The notes under the pieces: generated by a model | The model's database searches: none | What the model was told of the DNA's origin: nothing | What the model saw: only the letters and a program-made list of their open reading frames with translations | Made by a program: the position numbers and the translations under genes | Source: Thermogutta sp. | GTDB lineage: Bacteria; Planctomycetota; Planctomycetia; Pirellulales; Thermoguttaceae | DNA: 6,765 nt | Assembly: GCA_012798155.1 (NCBI GenBank) | Contig: JAAZNR010000909.1 | Location: 1 to 6,765 of the forward strand | Reading direction: 5' to 3' | Part shown: piece by piece, positions 1 to 5,580 of the stretch | How the letters are laid out: every line of letters begins with the position of its first letter | Position numbering within the stretch: position 1 is the stretch's first letter

Positions 1-60
1 CCGCGGAAAGGTGCTTGCCGGGTGGCGTGGAAACGTACTTGCCGGGCCCCGTGGAAACGA
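1..60. repeat. 24-bp tandem repeat, about 2.5 copies, open at left edge
   Basis: The block CTTGCCGGG at 14-22 recurs at 38-46, and CGTGGAAACG at 26-35 recurs at 50-59, both with a period of exactly 24 bp. A diverged partial copy (CGCGGAAAGG) sits at 2-11, so the array probably continues outside the window. The period is divisible by three and, read on the plus strand, gives an octapeptide repeat (LAGWRGNV, LAGPRGND). That frame then runs antisense into the oxidoreductase gene, so I treat the array as intergenic rather than coding. It lies directly downstream of the oxidoreductase stop codon. Confidence 0.7.
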
Positions 61-71
61 TTTGTCCCGGC
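41..71 (-). terminator. candidate hairpin just after the oxidoreductase stop
   Basis: GCCGGG at 41-46 pairs with CCCGGC at 66-71 across a 19-nt loop, beginning 1 nt after the stop codon of the minus-strand oxidoreductase gene. No T-tract follows on the minus strand, and the left arm is part of the tandem repeat. A terminator role is therefore only a guess from position. Confidence 0.22.
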
Positions 72-72
72 T

Positions 73-1440
73 TCAAATCTTGATTTCAAAGCCCTTGCGG
101 CTCTCGCGTGACAGGAAGGCATTGGCCTGGGGATCGCCTACGATCTCGCGTTTGACCGGATCCCAACGAACCTCGCGGCCCAGCCGCATCGCGATGTTGG
201 ACAGGTGGCAGATTTCCAGCATCCGGTTGTGCGACCACACGTCGGAGATGGGCTGCTTGCGGGATTGCATCGCCTCGATGAAATTGGCGCTGTGGTTCGC
301 GCTGATCGGTCCCCCGTAAAGCTGCTCCAAGGCGTCTTCCGGCAAGGGGTTATCCTGGAGGTCTTCCACGGGCTTGCCGCTGATTCGGCCGCGGTTTACG
401 AAGAAGCGGCCTTCGCCGCCCTCGAAGAGGATGCCGTTGTCGCCTTCGCTGGTGATCAGCAATTCCACGTCGTCCGGCATTTCAACGCGGATGTTGAAGC
501 GCGTGGCCACGTTGTAGCGATCGCGGACGACGGGATAGCCGTCCTTGTATTCGCAAGCCAAGGCGTAGTCGAGCGGAGCGACCTTGCCGGGGCCGGTGTC
601 GCTCGCGCCGATGGCCCAAACGGCGATGTCCACGTGATGGGCCCCCCAGTCGGTCAGTTTGCCGCCGGAATACTCGTGCCAATTGCGGAACGAATAGTGG
701 CAATTGCTGTAGAGGGGCACGCCGCCCCCGTAGCCCGTACGCAGCTCCGGCAGCGCCCGGTACGGCACCTTCTCGGCGGGACCGAGCCAGAAGTCCCAAT
801 CCAGACCTTCCGGGACGGGGGCCTCGGGGATCGGCGGGGAGCCCTCCATGCCGTTGATGCCGCAGGTGATCTTCTTCACCTTGCCGATCCGCCCGTGCTT
901 CACCAGGGCTACCGCCAATAGGAATCGCTTGTCGCATTCGGTCCGCTGCATGGTGCCGACCTGAAAGACGCGGCCGGTCTCCCGGACGACCTTCTCGATC
1001 AGCTTGCCTTCGTCGATGGTCAGGGTCAACGGCTTCTCGCAGTACACGTCTTTCCCGGCGTACATGGCTTCCACCGCGATTTTGGTATGCCAATGGTCGG
1101 GCGTGGCGATCATCACCGCGTCGATGTCTTTGCGGTCGAGGACTTCGCGATAGTCCTTGTAAGCGTCAGGCTTCTTGCCTTGCCGCTGCTCCGTCTTTTG
1201 CACGTTTTCGGCCAACACCTTGGCATCCACGTCCGCCAAGGCCGCGAAATCGGCGAACTTGAAGGTCTTCTGCGTGATCTCCCAGCCTTGATTGCGGAGC
1301 CCGATCGTGGCGAAGACCGGCCGCTCGTTGGCGGACTCGAACCCCTTCGCGTACCGTCGCGGCGAGAGAATCACTCCGGCGGCTCCCAAGGCGACCGTAC
1401 CCTGCAAGAAACGACGACGTGACGTGCGGTTCATGGACAT
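73..1440 (-). CDS. Tat-exported Gfo/Idh/MocA family oxidoreductase
   Basis: Predicted 455-residue NAD(P)-dependent oxidoreductase acting outside the cytoplasm on an unidentified sugar, inositol or related polyol. The N-terminus has a twin-arginine signal (SRRRFLQG at 7-14, then a hydrophobic stretch to about residue 25), so it should be exported folded with its cofactor. A Rossmann domain follows (about 41-160). The nucleotide-binding turn is a degenerate IGLRNQG (46-52), then ATPDHWH (112-118) and the family motif EKP (135-137), whose lysine 136 is the expected catalytic residue. The C-terminal α/β domain contains TDWGAHHVD (263-271), matching the usual conserved Asp and His. Length is normal for exported planctomycete and Bacteroidetes-type members. 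The ATG at 1440 is chosen because AAGGAG lies 10 nt upstream and the Tat motif starts within seven residues; the reading frame stays open upstream to 1917, but that part looks non-coding. Substrate cannot be read from sequence. No partner gene is adjacent, and uvrC lies 400 bp upstream. Confidence 0.93.
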   Translation of the reverse strand: MSMNRTSRRRFLQGTVALGAAGVILSPRRYAKGFESANERPVFATIGLRNQGWEITQKTFKFADFAALADVDAKVLAENVQKTEQRQGKKPDAYKDYREVLDRKDIDAVMIATPDHWHTKIAVEAMYAGKDVYCEKPLTLTIDEGKLIEKVVRETGRVFQVGTMQRTECDKRFLLAVALVKHGRIGKVKKITCGINGMEGSPPIPEAPVPEGLDWDFWLGPAEKVPYRALPELRTGYGGGVPLYSNCHYSFRNWHEYSGGKLTDWGAHHVDIAVWAIGASDTGPGKVAPLDYALACEYKDGYPVVRDRYNVATRFNIRVEMPDDVELLITSEGDNGILFEGGEGRFFVNRGRISGKPVEDLQDNPLPEDALEQLYGGPISANHSANFIEAMQSRKQPISDVWSHNRMLEICHLSNIAMRLGREVRWDPVKREIVGDPQANAFLSRESRKGFEIKI

Positions 1441-1606
1441 AATGCGGACTCTCCTTGAGCAATAAATGTTGCGACCTCGGCCGTCGAGACGTCCCAAACG
1501 GCGGCCCCAATGCAATGGCAACCCGCATCCCGGTTGGAATGCGTCACGATCGCGGATTGCTCCGCGCGGCGTGCTTAAGGGGCTTCCCCCGTCGTTGAGG
1601 CCAACC

Positions 1607-1733
1607 GCTAGTGCTTTGTCACAGCTAAAAATGGGGATTGCCGATAGGGCCGTTTTTGCGGAATCGGCCCGGACGTGCTCCCAAGGTCGCACGTCGGCTA
1701 ATCCCAAAATCAAGCTGTGACAAAGAGCTAGTG
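1607..1733. mobile_element. MITE-like structured element with 13-bp perfect inverted ends
   Basis: CTTTGTCACAGCT at 1614-1626 is the exact reverse complement of AGCTGTGACAAAG at 1713-1725. The pairing continues inward with GGGATT (1634-1639) against AATCCC (1700-1705). Inside are two perfect hairpins: GGGCCG (1647-1652) with CGGCCC (1665-1670), and GACGTGC (1672-1678) with GCACGTC (1689-1695). The whole folds as a three-way junction. GCTAGTG flanks it on both sides (1607-1613, 1727-1733), either as a 7-bp target duplication or, because it contains the palindrome CTAG, as an outward extension of the inverted ends. No transposase is encoded, so it would be non-autonomous. A structured RNA is the main alternative. 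Confidence 0.62.
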
Positions 1734-1807
1734 TAACAAGGATTGGCGAGGGATTCACGGACCCGCGATCAGGCTCTCCGGGGCCGCCGGAATCGTCGCC
1801 CGAGCCT

Positions 1808-1840
1808 CGGTATCGGTCGGTCATAAGGATAAGGATACCG
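1808..1840 (-). terminator. candidate stem-loop at the 3' end of uvrC
   Basis: CGGTATC (1808-1814) and GATACCG (1834-1840) form a perfect 7-bp stem with a 19-nt loop, touching the uvrC stop codon at 1841-1843. The loop contains an ATAAGG-type short repeat. No T-run follows on the minus strand, so it may be a transcript-end structure rather than a classical intrinsic terminator. Confidence 0.35.
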
Positions 1841-3181
1841 TCAACGGTCTTTGCCGCCCAGCGTGGACCGCTTGCGGAGCAGGTGATGGTAGTGTTGGGC
1901 GAAACGGTGGGCCTCATCGCGAACGTATTGCAACAGGCGGAGCGCGAAGGAATGCCGGCTCAACCGCAGCGGCTCCGCGGAGTCGGGCAAGTGGATTTCT
2001 TCTTCCCGTTTTGCCAGGGCCAGGACCGCGGCGGGGCGGCGTTGCATTTCACGGAGGACCGCCATCGCGGCGTGAAGTTGCCCTTTGCCCCCGTCGATCA
2101 AGAGCACGTCCGGCAACGGTTCCTCGCCGTCGTCTTGCAGTCGCCGGAAACGGCGGTGCACGACCTCGCGGATGGAGGCGTAGTCGTCCACGCCCTGCAC
2201 GCTGCGGATGCGGAACCGCTTGTAGCCGGGCTTGAAGGGGAGGCCGTCGAGAAACTGCACGACGCCGGCTACGGTCTCGCTGCCGGCCAGGTGGGCGATG
2301 TCCATCCCCTCGATGACGCGCGGCGGGACGGGGAGCTTGAGCACCTTCTGCAAGCCGGCCAAGCCCTTGCGGGGATCCACGTGAAAGACCTCCGGCTGCA
2401 CGTGTACGTCGAGCTTGCCGCGCTCCTCCAGCTTCTCGAGGTATTCGATTTCGTCGCGCAACTTGGCCGCTTCCTCGAAACGCAGGGCCGCGGCCGCCTC
2501 TTTCATCTCGCGGCGCATGTCGCGCAGCAGGTCGCGCTTATGCCCCTCCAAAAATCGTTGCAGGCGGCGAATCGACCGGCGGTACTCCTCCTTGCTGATC
2601 CGCAGGTTGCACGGCGCCGAGCATTGATGAATGGATGCCAGCAGGCACGGTCGAAACCACCGCCAACGCGGATCGTTTTCCTCGATGTCCAGGTTGCAGG
2701 TGCGAAACTGGAAGATCTTTTGCAGCACCTGGATCGCGCCCCGCAAGGCGCGGGGATTGGTAAACGGGCCGTACAGCTTGGTGCCTCGTTCCTGCGGTTC
2801 GCGGGTGAAAAGGACGCGGGGAAAGTCCTCGCGGATATGGATTTCCAGATAGGGAAAGGTCTTGTCGTCCTTCAGGTCGCGATTGAACTTCGGCTGGATG
2901 TCCTTGATCAGCCGGGCTTCCATCAGGACCGCATCGACTTCGCTCTCCGCCTCCAGATAGTCGATATCGCGGATTTCTCGGACGAGCTGCGAGGTGCGGG
3001 GATCGACCGCGGCGGCCTTGAGGAAATAGCTCCCCGCCCGATTGCGCAGGTCCTTGGCCTTGCCCACGTAAATTACCCGGCCGGCTTCGTCCTTCATCAG
3101 ATAGACGCCCGGCTTGTGCGGAAAGCTCCGCACCTTCAGCGCGGCGGGCGGCAGTTCTTGGGGGGCTTCTCCGTCGGACAT
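1841..3181 (-). CDS. uvrC: UvrC-like excision nuclease, short form without HhH domain
   Basis: Predicted 446-residue nucleotide-excision-repair nuclease that would cut on both sides of a lesion marked by UvrA/UvrB. Order of parts: GIY-YIG domain (about 18-105; PGVYLMKD at 24-31, IYVGKAKDL at 37-45, likely catalytic Y38, R48 and E88); four cysteines C162, C179, C187 and C191, spaced like the UvrC cysteines reported to bind an Fe-S cluster; UVR motif for UvrB contact (about 220-253, FEEAAKLRDEIEYL); and an RNase H-like nuclease (about 287-430) with D294 in GMDIAHLAG, D363 in LLIDGGKGQ and H426 in RDEAH. Both active sites look intact. It is odd in size: canonical UvrC is about 600 residues. Here the roughly 100 residues between UVR and the RNase H-like core are missing, and the protein stops about 20 residues after H426, with no C-terminal HhH pair. 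ATG 3181 has AAGGA 9 nt upstream. The frame is intact, so this is not an obvious pseudogene. Confidence 0.92.
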   Translation of the reverse strand: MSDGEAPQELPPAALKVRSFPHKPGVYLMKDEAGRVIYVGKAKDLRNRAGSYFLKAAAVDPRTSQLVREIRDIDYLEAESEVDAVLMEARLIKDIQPKFNRDLKDDKTFPYLEIHIREDFPRVLFTREPQERGTKLYGPFTNPRALRGAIQVLQKIFQFRTCNLDIEENDPRWRWFRPCLLASIHQCSAPCNLRISKEEYRRSIRRLQRFLEGHKRDLLRDMRREMKEAAAALRFEEAAKLRDEIEYLEKLEERGKLDVHVQPEVFHVDPRKGLAGLQKVLKLPVPPRVIEGMDIAHLAGSETVAGVVQFLDGLPFKPGYKRFRIRSVQGVDDYASIREVVHRRFRRLQDDGEEPLPDVLLIDGGKGQLHAAMAVLREMQRRPAAVLALAKREEEIHLPDSAEPLRLSRHSFALRLLQYVRDEAHRFAQHYHHLLRKRSTLGGKDR

Positions 3182-3213
3182 CGTGTTCCGTCCTTCCCGG
3201 CATCGGTCCTGTA

Positions 3214-3219
3214 ATTATA
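3214..3219 (-). promoter_or_regulatory. candidate uvrC -10 box (TATAAT)
   Basis: The minus strand reads TATAAT at 3219-3214, a perfect σ70-type -10, about 33 nt upstream of the uvrC ATG. This predicts a short leader of about 25 nt carrying the Shine-Dalgarno AAGGA. With 17-18 bp spacing, the present -35 position falls inside the inverted end of the adjacent MITE-like element and matches TTGACA poorly. The box is plausible by sequence and position only. Confidence 0.4.
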
Positions 3220-3394
3220 CGTCTGGACTTTTGCAAACTGCTCCCCTCTCCCTCTGAAAGAGGAGCAGTGGGTGATGGCTTGGTGAAGTTACGCAATCAC
3301 GGCAAGCCGTTTTCGCGGCTAATTGCCCTCACCATAACCCTCTTCCAAGGCGGACGAGAACTTGTCACGACAATTTGCAAAAGTCCAGATACGT
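3217..3394. mobile_element. MITE-like element with 18-bp inverted ends and 6-bp target duplication
   Basis: CTGGACTTTTGCAAACTG (3223-3240) and CAATTTGCAAAAGTCCAG (3371-3388) are inverted copies matching at 17 of 18 positions. Directly outside both ends is ATACGT (3217-3222 and 3389-3394), as expected for a target-site duplication; the match runs on by two bases (CT) because the end itself begins CT. The 166-bp element encodes no protein and has internal pairing: CCTCT-GAA-AGAGG at 3251-3263; GGCAAGCCG (3301-3309) against CGGC plus TTGCC (3316-3327) with a small bulge; and GGGTGATGG (3270-3278) against CCATAACCC (3332-3340) with one mismatch. It is best read as a non-autonomous transposon mobilised in trans. 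It differs in sequence from the element at 1607-1733. Confidence 0.72.
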
Positions 3395-3395
3395 C

Positions 3396-3425
3396 TTGTG
3401 CCGAACCGCGGCCCGGCCGGCACAA
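3396..3425. repeat. 8-bp dyad next to the MITE-like element
   Basis: TTGTGCCG (3396-3403) and CGGCACAA (3418-3425) are perfect inverted copies separated by 14 bp. The dyad starts within two bases of the right target duplication of the MITE-like element. Its right arm is also part of a longer direct repeat shared with 3815-3840. It could be an operator, a transcript hairpin or part of another repeat family; the sequence alone does not decide. Confidence 0.45.
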
Positions 3426-3438
3426 TTGCCTGTAGCCG
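3412..3438 (+). repeat. dispersed direct repeat, copy 1
   Basis: The first 24 bases match 3815-3838 with about four differences, all but two of them transitions, centred on GGCACAATTGCCTG here and GGCACAATCGCTTG there. The copies are about 400 bp apart in the same orientation, within the same non-coding region. Confidence 0.45.
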
Positions 3439-3571
3439 TTCACGGGGACTGTCCCGATGCTTGGGGGGAAGCCGGCAAAGATGGGACTGCCGCCTTCGGG
3501 CGGGAATGGGCTGGTAACCGCCTTTTGGGCTTGTAACGGCCCAGGGCCGGCCAGGCGGGAATGAAAAGACG

Positions 3572-3666
3572 GAAACGCAAAGAACGCGGAGAACGCAGAG
3601 TTCGGGCTACCAATTTTTCGTTCTCCTTTTCTTCCTTCTCCGCGTCCTCTGCGTCCTCTGCGTTTC
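3572..3666. repeat. inverted ACGCAGAGG-type purine-rich repeat
   Basis: The left arm 3572-3600 and right arm 3638-3666 are 29-bp inverted copies, identical at 24 of 29 positions, with every difference a transition. Each arm is built from 9-bp units like ACGCAGAGG or ACGCGGAGA in tandem. The 37-bp centre includes a pyrimidine-rich TTCTCCTTTTCTTCCTTC tract. Transcribed, it would make a long imperfect hairpin. A frame across it codes for low-complexity sequence (FSAFFAFPSF-like) and is not treated as a gene. Confidence 0.65.
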
Positions 3667-3775
3667 AAAAGCAGCCTCTGTGATTCCGCGTTCCGATGAG
3701 AGACCGGGCAGGGGGCTTGAGTGCAGCGGAAGAACTCGCCGCCGACATGAGCCGGTGGCGGAAGCGGCGCGAAGA

Positions 3776-3819
3776 CCGGTGACTGGGGGCTTCGCTACGC
3801 TACGACCCCAGCCACCCGG
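3776..3819. repeat. GC-rich hairpin repeat (CCGGTGACTGGGG / CCCCAGCCACCCGG)
   Basis: The left arm 3776-3788 pairs with the right arm 3806-3819 over about 12 bp, with one mismatch and one extra base. The loop contains the internal repeat GCTACGCTACG. It looks like one copy of a compact palindromic intergenic repeat. It ends 14 bp before the candidate -35 of the glycoside hydrolase promoter, which could also make it a bidirectional terminator. Confidence 0.5.
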
Positions 3820-3840
3820 CGGGCACAATCGCTTGAACCG
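3815..3840 (+). repeat. dispersed direct repeat, copy 2
   Basis: This is the second copy of the sequence at 3412-3438. Its distal part, CGCTTGAACCG, supplies the candidate -35 (TTGAAC) of the glycoside hydrolase promoter, while copy 1 has CTGTAGCC at that place. The repeat therefore overlaps a regulatory position in one copy only. Confidence 0.45.
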
Positions 3841-3862
3841 CCGGCTTGCGGCGAATTATGAT
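3833..3862 (+). promoter_or_regulatory. candidate σ70-type promoter of the glycoside hydrolase gene
   Basis: TTGAAC at 3833-3838 and TATGAT at 3857-3862 are separated by 18 bp. The -10 matches TATAAT at five of six positions and the -35 matches TTGACA at four. This is the best promoter match on the plus strand of the divergent region. It would give a leader of roughly 135 nt before the GTG start at 4004. Confidence 0.42.
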
Positions 3863-3880
3863 GATCGCATTCGTAGCGCT

Positions 3881-3941
3881 TGGATCACGGCGGGAGGGAT
3901 TCCGCGCGGCAGGGATCACGTCACGAGGGATTCCGTGCCGC
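3881..3941 (+). repeat. diverged 30/31-bp tandem duplication in the glycoside hydrolase leader
   Basis: GGATCACG occurs at 3882-3889 and 3913-3920, and GAGGGATTCCG at 3894-3904 and 3925-3935, so a segment of about 31 bp is duplicated in tandem. The second half also forms a stem: CGGCAGGGA (3907-3915) with TCCGTGCCG (3932-3940), eight of nine paired. It lies inside the predicted 5' leader, 63 nt before the start codon. Confidence 0.5.
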
Positions 3942-4003
3942 CGGTCCCATCCGAAACCGGTCTCCAGCGACCGAACGCATCTGACGACGAAGAGGATTTT
4001 GCC

Positions 4004-5455
4004 GTGAAAACGCCGAGCACTCGTGATCTTGCCCGTTCCGTTACGCTCCTGCAAATGGCATTACTCGCGGTTTGCGCGGCAATGGTCCCCCCCGCCAATG
4101 CGGCCGGCGACGCCGTGCGGGAGTACGTGCGGGTCAGTCCGCGCCACAGCCGATACTTCGAGCTGACCGACGGCAACCCGTACATGCCGATCGGCCTGAA
4201 TCTCTGCGGCGCCCCGGCCGACGGTCTGCCGGGTCTGGAGAGGTGGTTCGCCAAGCTCTCCGCCGAGGGCGGCAATTTCGCACGCATCTGGTTGAGCAAT
4301 CCGTTTTTCGACGTGGAGCATGTCCGCAGCGGCGAGTTCGACGAAGAGCGGGCGGAGCGCATCGACGCCTTGTTGGCCCTGGCGCGGAAATACGGAATTC
4401 GTCTGAAATTGTGTACGGAACACTTTCGGCACCTGGGCGAAGGCTCGCAAGCCTGGGCGGCCAAGCCCATGCACTTGAAAGCCAACGGCGGGCCGGCCCT
4501 GGATACCGCCGACTTCTTTCGCGGGGAAGCGGGACGCGCGGCCTACAAGCGCAAATTGGCGTGGTACGCCCACCGTTACGGCGACGATCCCAGCGTCTTC
4601 GGCTGGGAACTGTGGAACGAAATGGACGCCGTTCGAGTCGATGTCTGGGAACCGTGGTCGGCGGAAATGCTCCCCGAGCTGCATCGACTCTTTCCCAAAA
4701 ACTTGGCCATGCAGAGCTTAGGGAGCTACGATCACGAGAATAAACGCGAAAGATATCGCCGTCTCTGCCTCTTGCCGGGCAACGACGTGCTGCAAGTCCA
4801 TCGCTATCTGGATCTCGGAGCAGCCTGGGAAGTGTGCCACGGTCCGGTGGCCGTCTTGGCCGCCGAAGCCGTCCGCGATCTCCGCGCCTTCGGGGTCGAA
4901 AAGCCGGTCCTGTTGGCGGAGAGCGGGGCCGTGGAACCGTCCCACACCGGTCCCTTCAAACTGTACGCCGAGGACCGGGACGGCATCATTCTCCACGACG
5001 TGCTGTTTGCCCCGTTTTTTGCGGGAGCGGCCGGGCCGGGCCACATCTGGCACTGGGACGTGTACGTGGACCGCAACGATTTGTGGTGGCAATTCGGCCG
5101 CTTCAACCGTGCCGTTCGCAACGTCGATCCGATCACCGAGGGCTTCCAGCCGTTCGAGCTTCCGCATCCCCGCTTGCTGGTCTTGGGGCTGAAAGGCCGC
5201 CGGCTGACGCTCCTCTGGTGCCGGGATCGGGAGAATACCTGGCGCTCGGAATTGGCGGAAAAGCGCCCGCCGCAAACGATCCGCGATGCTGAGTTGGACC
5301 TGGCCCCGGTGGGAGTGCCGGGTGGGCCGGGCGTCGTCCGCTTTTACGACCCTTGGACCGACCGCGAGAGCGAACCCGCACCTTGCGGCGCCGCTCTTGC
5401 GCTGCCGGAATTTCGCCGCTCGCTTGTGGTACGCATCGAGGGAGGCGGCGGCTAG
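4004..5455 (+). CDS. secreted clan GH-A (GH5-like) glycoside hydrolase
   Basis: Predicted 483-residue exported enzyme cleaving β-glycosidic bonds with retention of configuration; the polysaccharide is unknown. A short basic start and hydrophobic core (13-29) ending in PPANA-AG give a Sec signal peptide, probable cleavage after Ala33. The mature start REYVRVSPRHSRYFELTDG with PYMPIGLNL resembles the entry into a TIM barrel. Clan GH-A hallmarks are present: GGNFARIWL (89-97), WNE with probable acid/base E206 in GWELWNEMD (200-208), VHRY (265-268), and probable nucleophile E306 in PVLLAESG (301-308). An aromatic-rich stretch (HIWHWDVYVDRNDLWW, 347-362) likely lines the substrate site. Residues about 385-483 look like a C-terminal β-sandwich (RFYDPWTD, then LVVRI). 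GTG 4004 is chosen because AGAGGA lies 7 nt upstream and the signal peptide follows at once; the open frame back to 3680 crosses repeats. The exact GH family is uncertain. Confidence 0.87.
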   Translation: MKTPSTRDLARSVTLLQMALLAVCAAMVPPANAAGDAVREYVRVSPRHSRYFELTDGNPYMPIGLNLCGAPADGLPGLERWFAKLSAEGGNFARIWLSNPFFDVEHVRSGEFDEERAERIDALLALARKYGIRLKLCTEHFRHLGEGSQAWAAKPMHLKANGGPALDTADFFRGEAGRAAYKRKLAWYAHRYGDDPSVFGWELWNEMDAVRVDVWEPWSAEMLPELHRLFPKNLAMQSLGSYDHENKRERYRRLCLLPGNDVLQVHRYLDLGAAWEVCHGPVAVLAAEAVRDLRAFGVEKPVLLAESGAVEPSHTGPFKLYAEDRDGIILHDVLFAPFFAGAAGPGHIWHWDVYVDRNDLWWQFGRFNRAVRNVDPITEGFQPFELPHPRLLVLGLKGRRLTLLWCRDRENTWRSELAEKRPPQTIRDAELDLAPVGVPGGPGVVRFYDPWTDRESEPAPCGAALALPEFRRSLVVRIEGGGG

Positions 5456-5505
5456 CCGATGCGGCGGGTAGCGGCGTACGGCAGCGGCCGACGAATGCAA
5501 GGCTT

Positions 5506-5520
5506 GCGACCCTCGGTCGC
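5506..5520 (+). terminator. candidate hairpin downstream of the glycoside hydrolase
   Basis: GCGACC (5506-5511) and GGTCGC (5515-5520) form a perfect 6-bp stem with a CTC loop, 50 nt after the glycoside hydrolase stop. An overlapping palindrome GCAAG-G-CTTGC lies at 5497-5507. No T-tract follows, so intrinsic termination is uncertain. Confidence 0.3.
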
Positions 5521-5580
5521 CCGAGAATGGGGGCCGGCGGGCAAGACGTGGCGTCACAGTCCGCATTACCGGTCCCGCAA

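Larger units (their letters stand above)
1441..1840. other. non-coding gap between uvrC and the oxidoreductase gene
   Basis: This 400-bp stretch has no plausible gene. Reading frames cross it, but they lack ribosome sites and family features. It holds the MITE-like element at 1607-1733 and a hairpin next to the uvrC stop (1808-1840). The part nearest the oxidoreductase start (1441-1606) holds only its Shine-Dalgarno. I see no convincing -35/-10 pair there: the AT-rich TTTATT about 20 nt before the ATG would start the transcript almost on the Shine-Dalgarno. Confidence 0.7.
3182..4003. other. 822-bp non-coding divergent region rich in repeats
   Basis: This lies between the divergently transcribed uvrC and glycoside hydrolase genes. 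I find no credible gene. It contains, in order: a candidate uvrC -10 box, a MITE-like element, an 8-bp dyad, a short UUCG hairpin (CCGCC-TTCG-GGCGG at 3490-3503), an ACGCAGAGG-type inverted repeat, a GC-rich hairpin repeat, a candidate glycoside hydrolase promoter and a duplicated leader segment. Each is listed separately. Confidence 0.75.

Noticed and set aside
1..60. CRISPR-like direct repeats at the left edge
   Set aside because: Units are contiguous 24-bp tandem copies without spacers, and no cas gene is present.
205..921. Open frames antisense to the oxidoreductase gene on the plus strand
   Set aside because: The minus-strand frame carries all recognisable oxidoreductase motifs; the antisense protein has none.
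1441..1917. N-terminal extension of the oxidoreductase into uvrC and the intergenic element
   Set aside because: The Tat motif must be near the start, and AAGGAG stands 10 nt before ATG 1440.
73..3181. uvrC and the oxidoreductase as one operon
   Set aside because: They are on the same strand, but 400 bp apart with a hairpin and a MITE-like element between them.
1883..3214. 443-codon open frame on the plus strand opposite uvrC
   Set aside because: It mirrors uvrC in the antisense direction, shows no family features, and is explained by high GC in codon third positions.
3297..3668. 123-codon minus-strand frame with FSAFFAFPSF-like sequence
   Set aside because: It is the translation of the purine-rich 9-bp repeat and neighbouring palindromes, with no sign of a real protein.
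3680..4003. 108-codon N-terminal extension of the glycoside hydrolase
   Set aside because: It runs through hairpin repeats and the candidate promoter, and would bury the signal peptide inside the protein.
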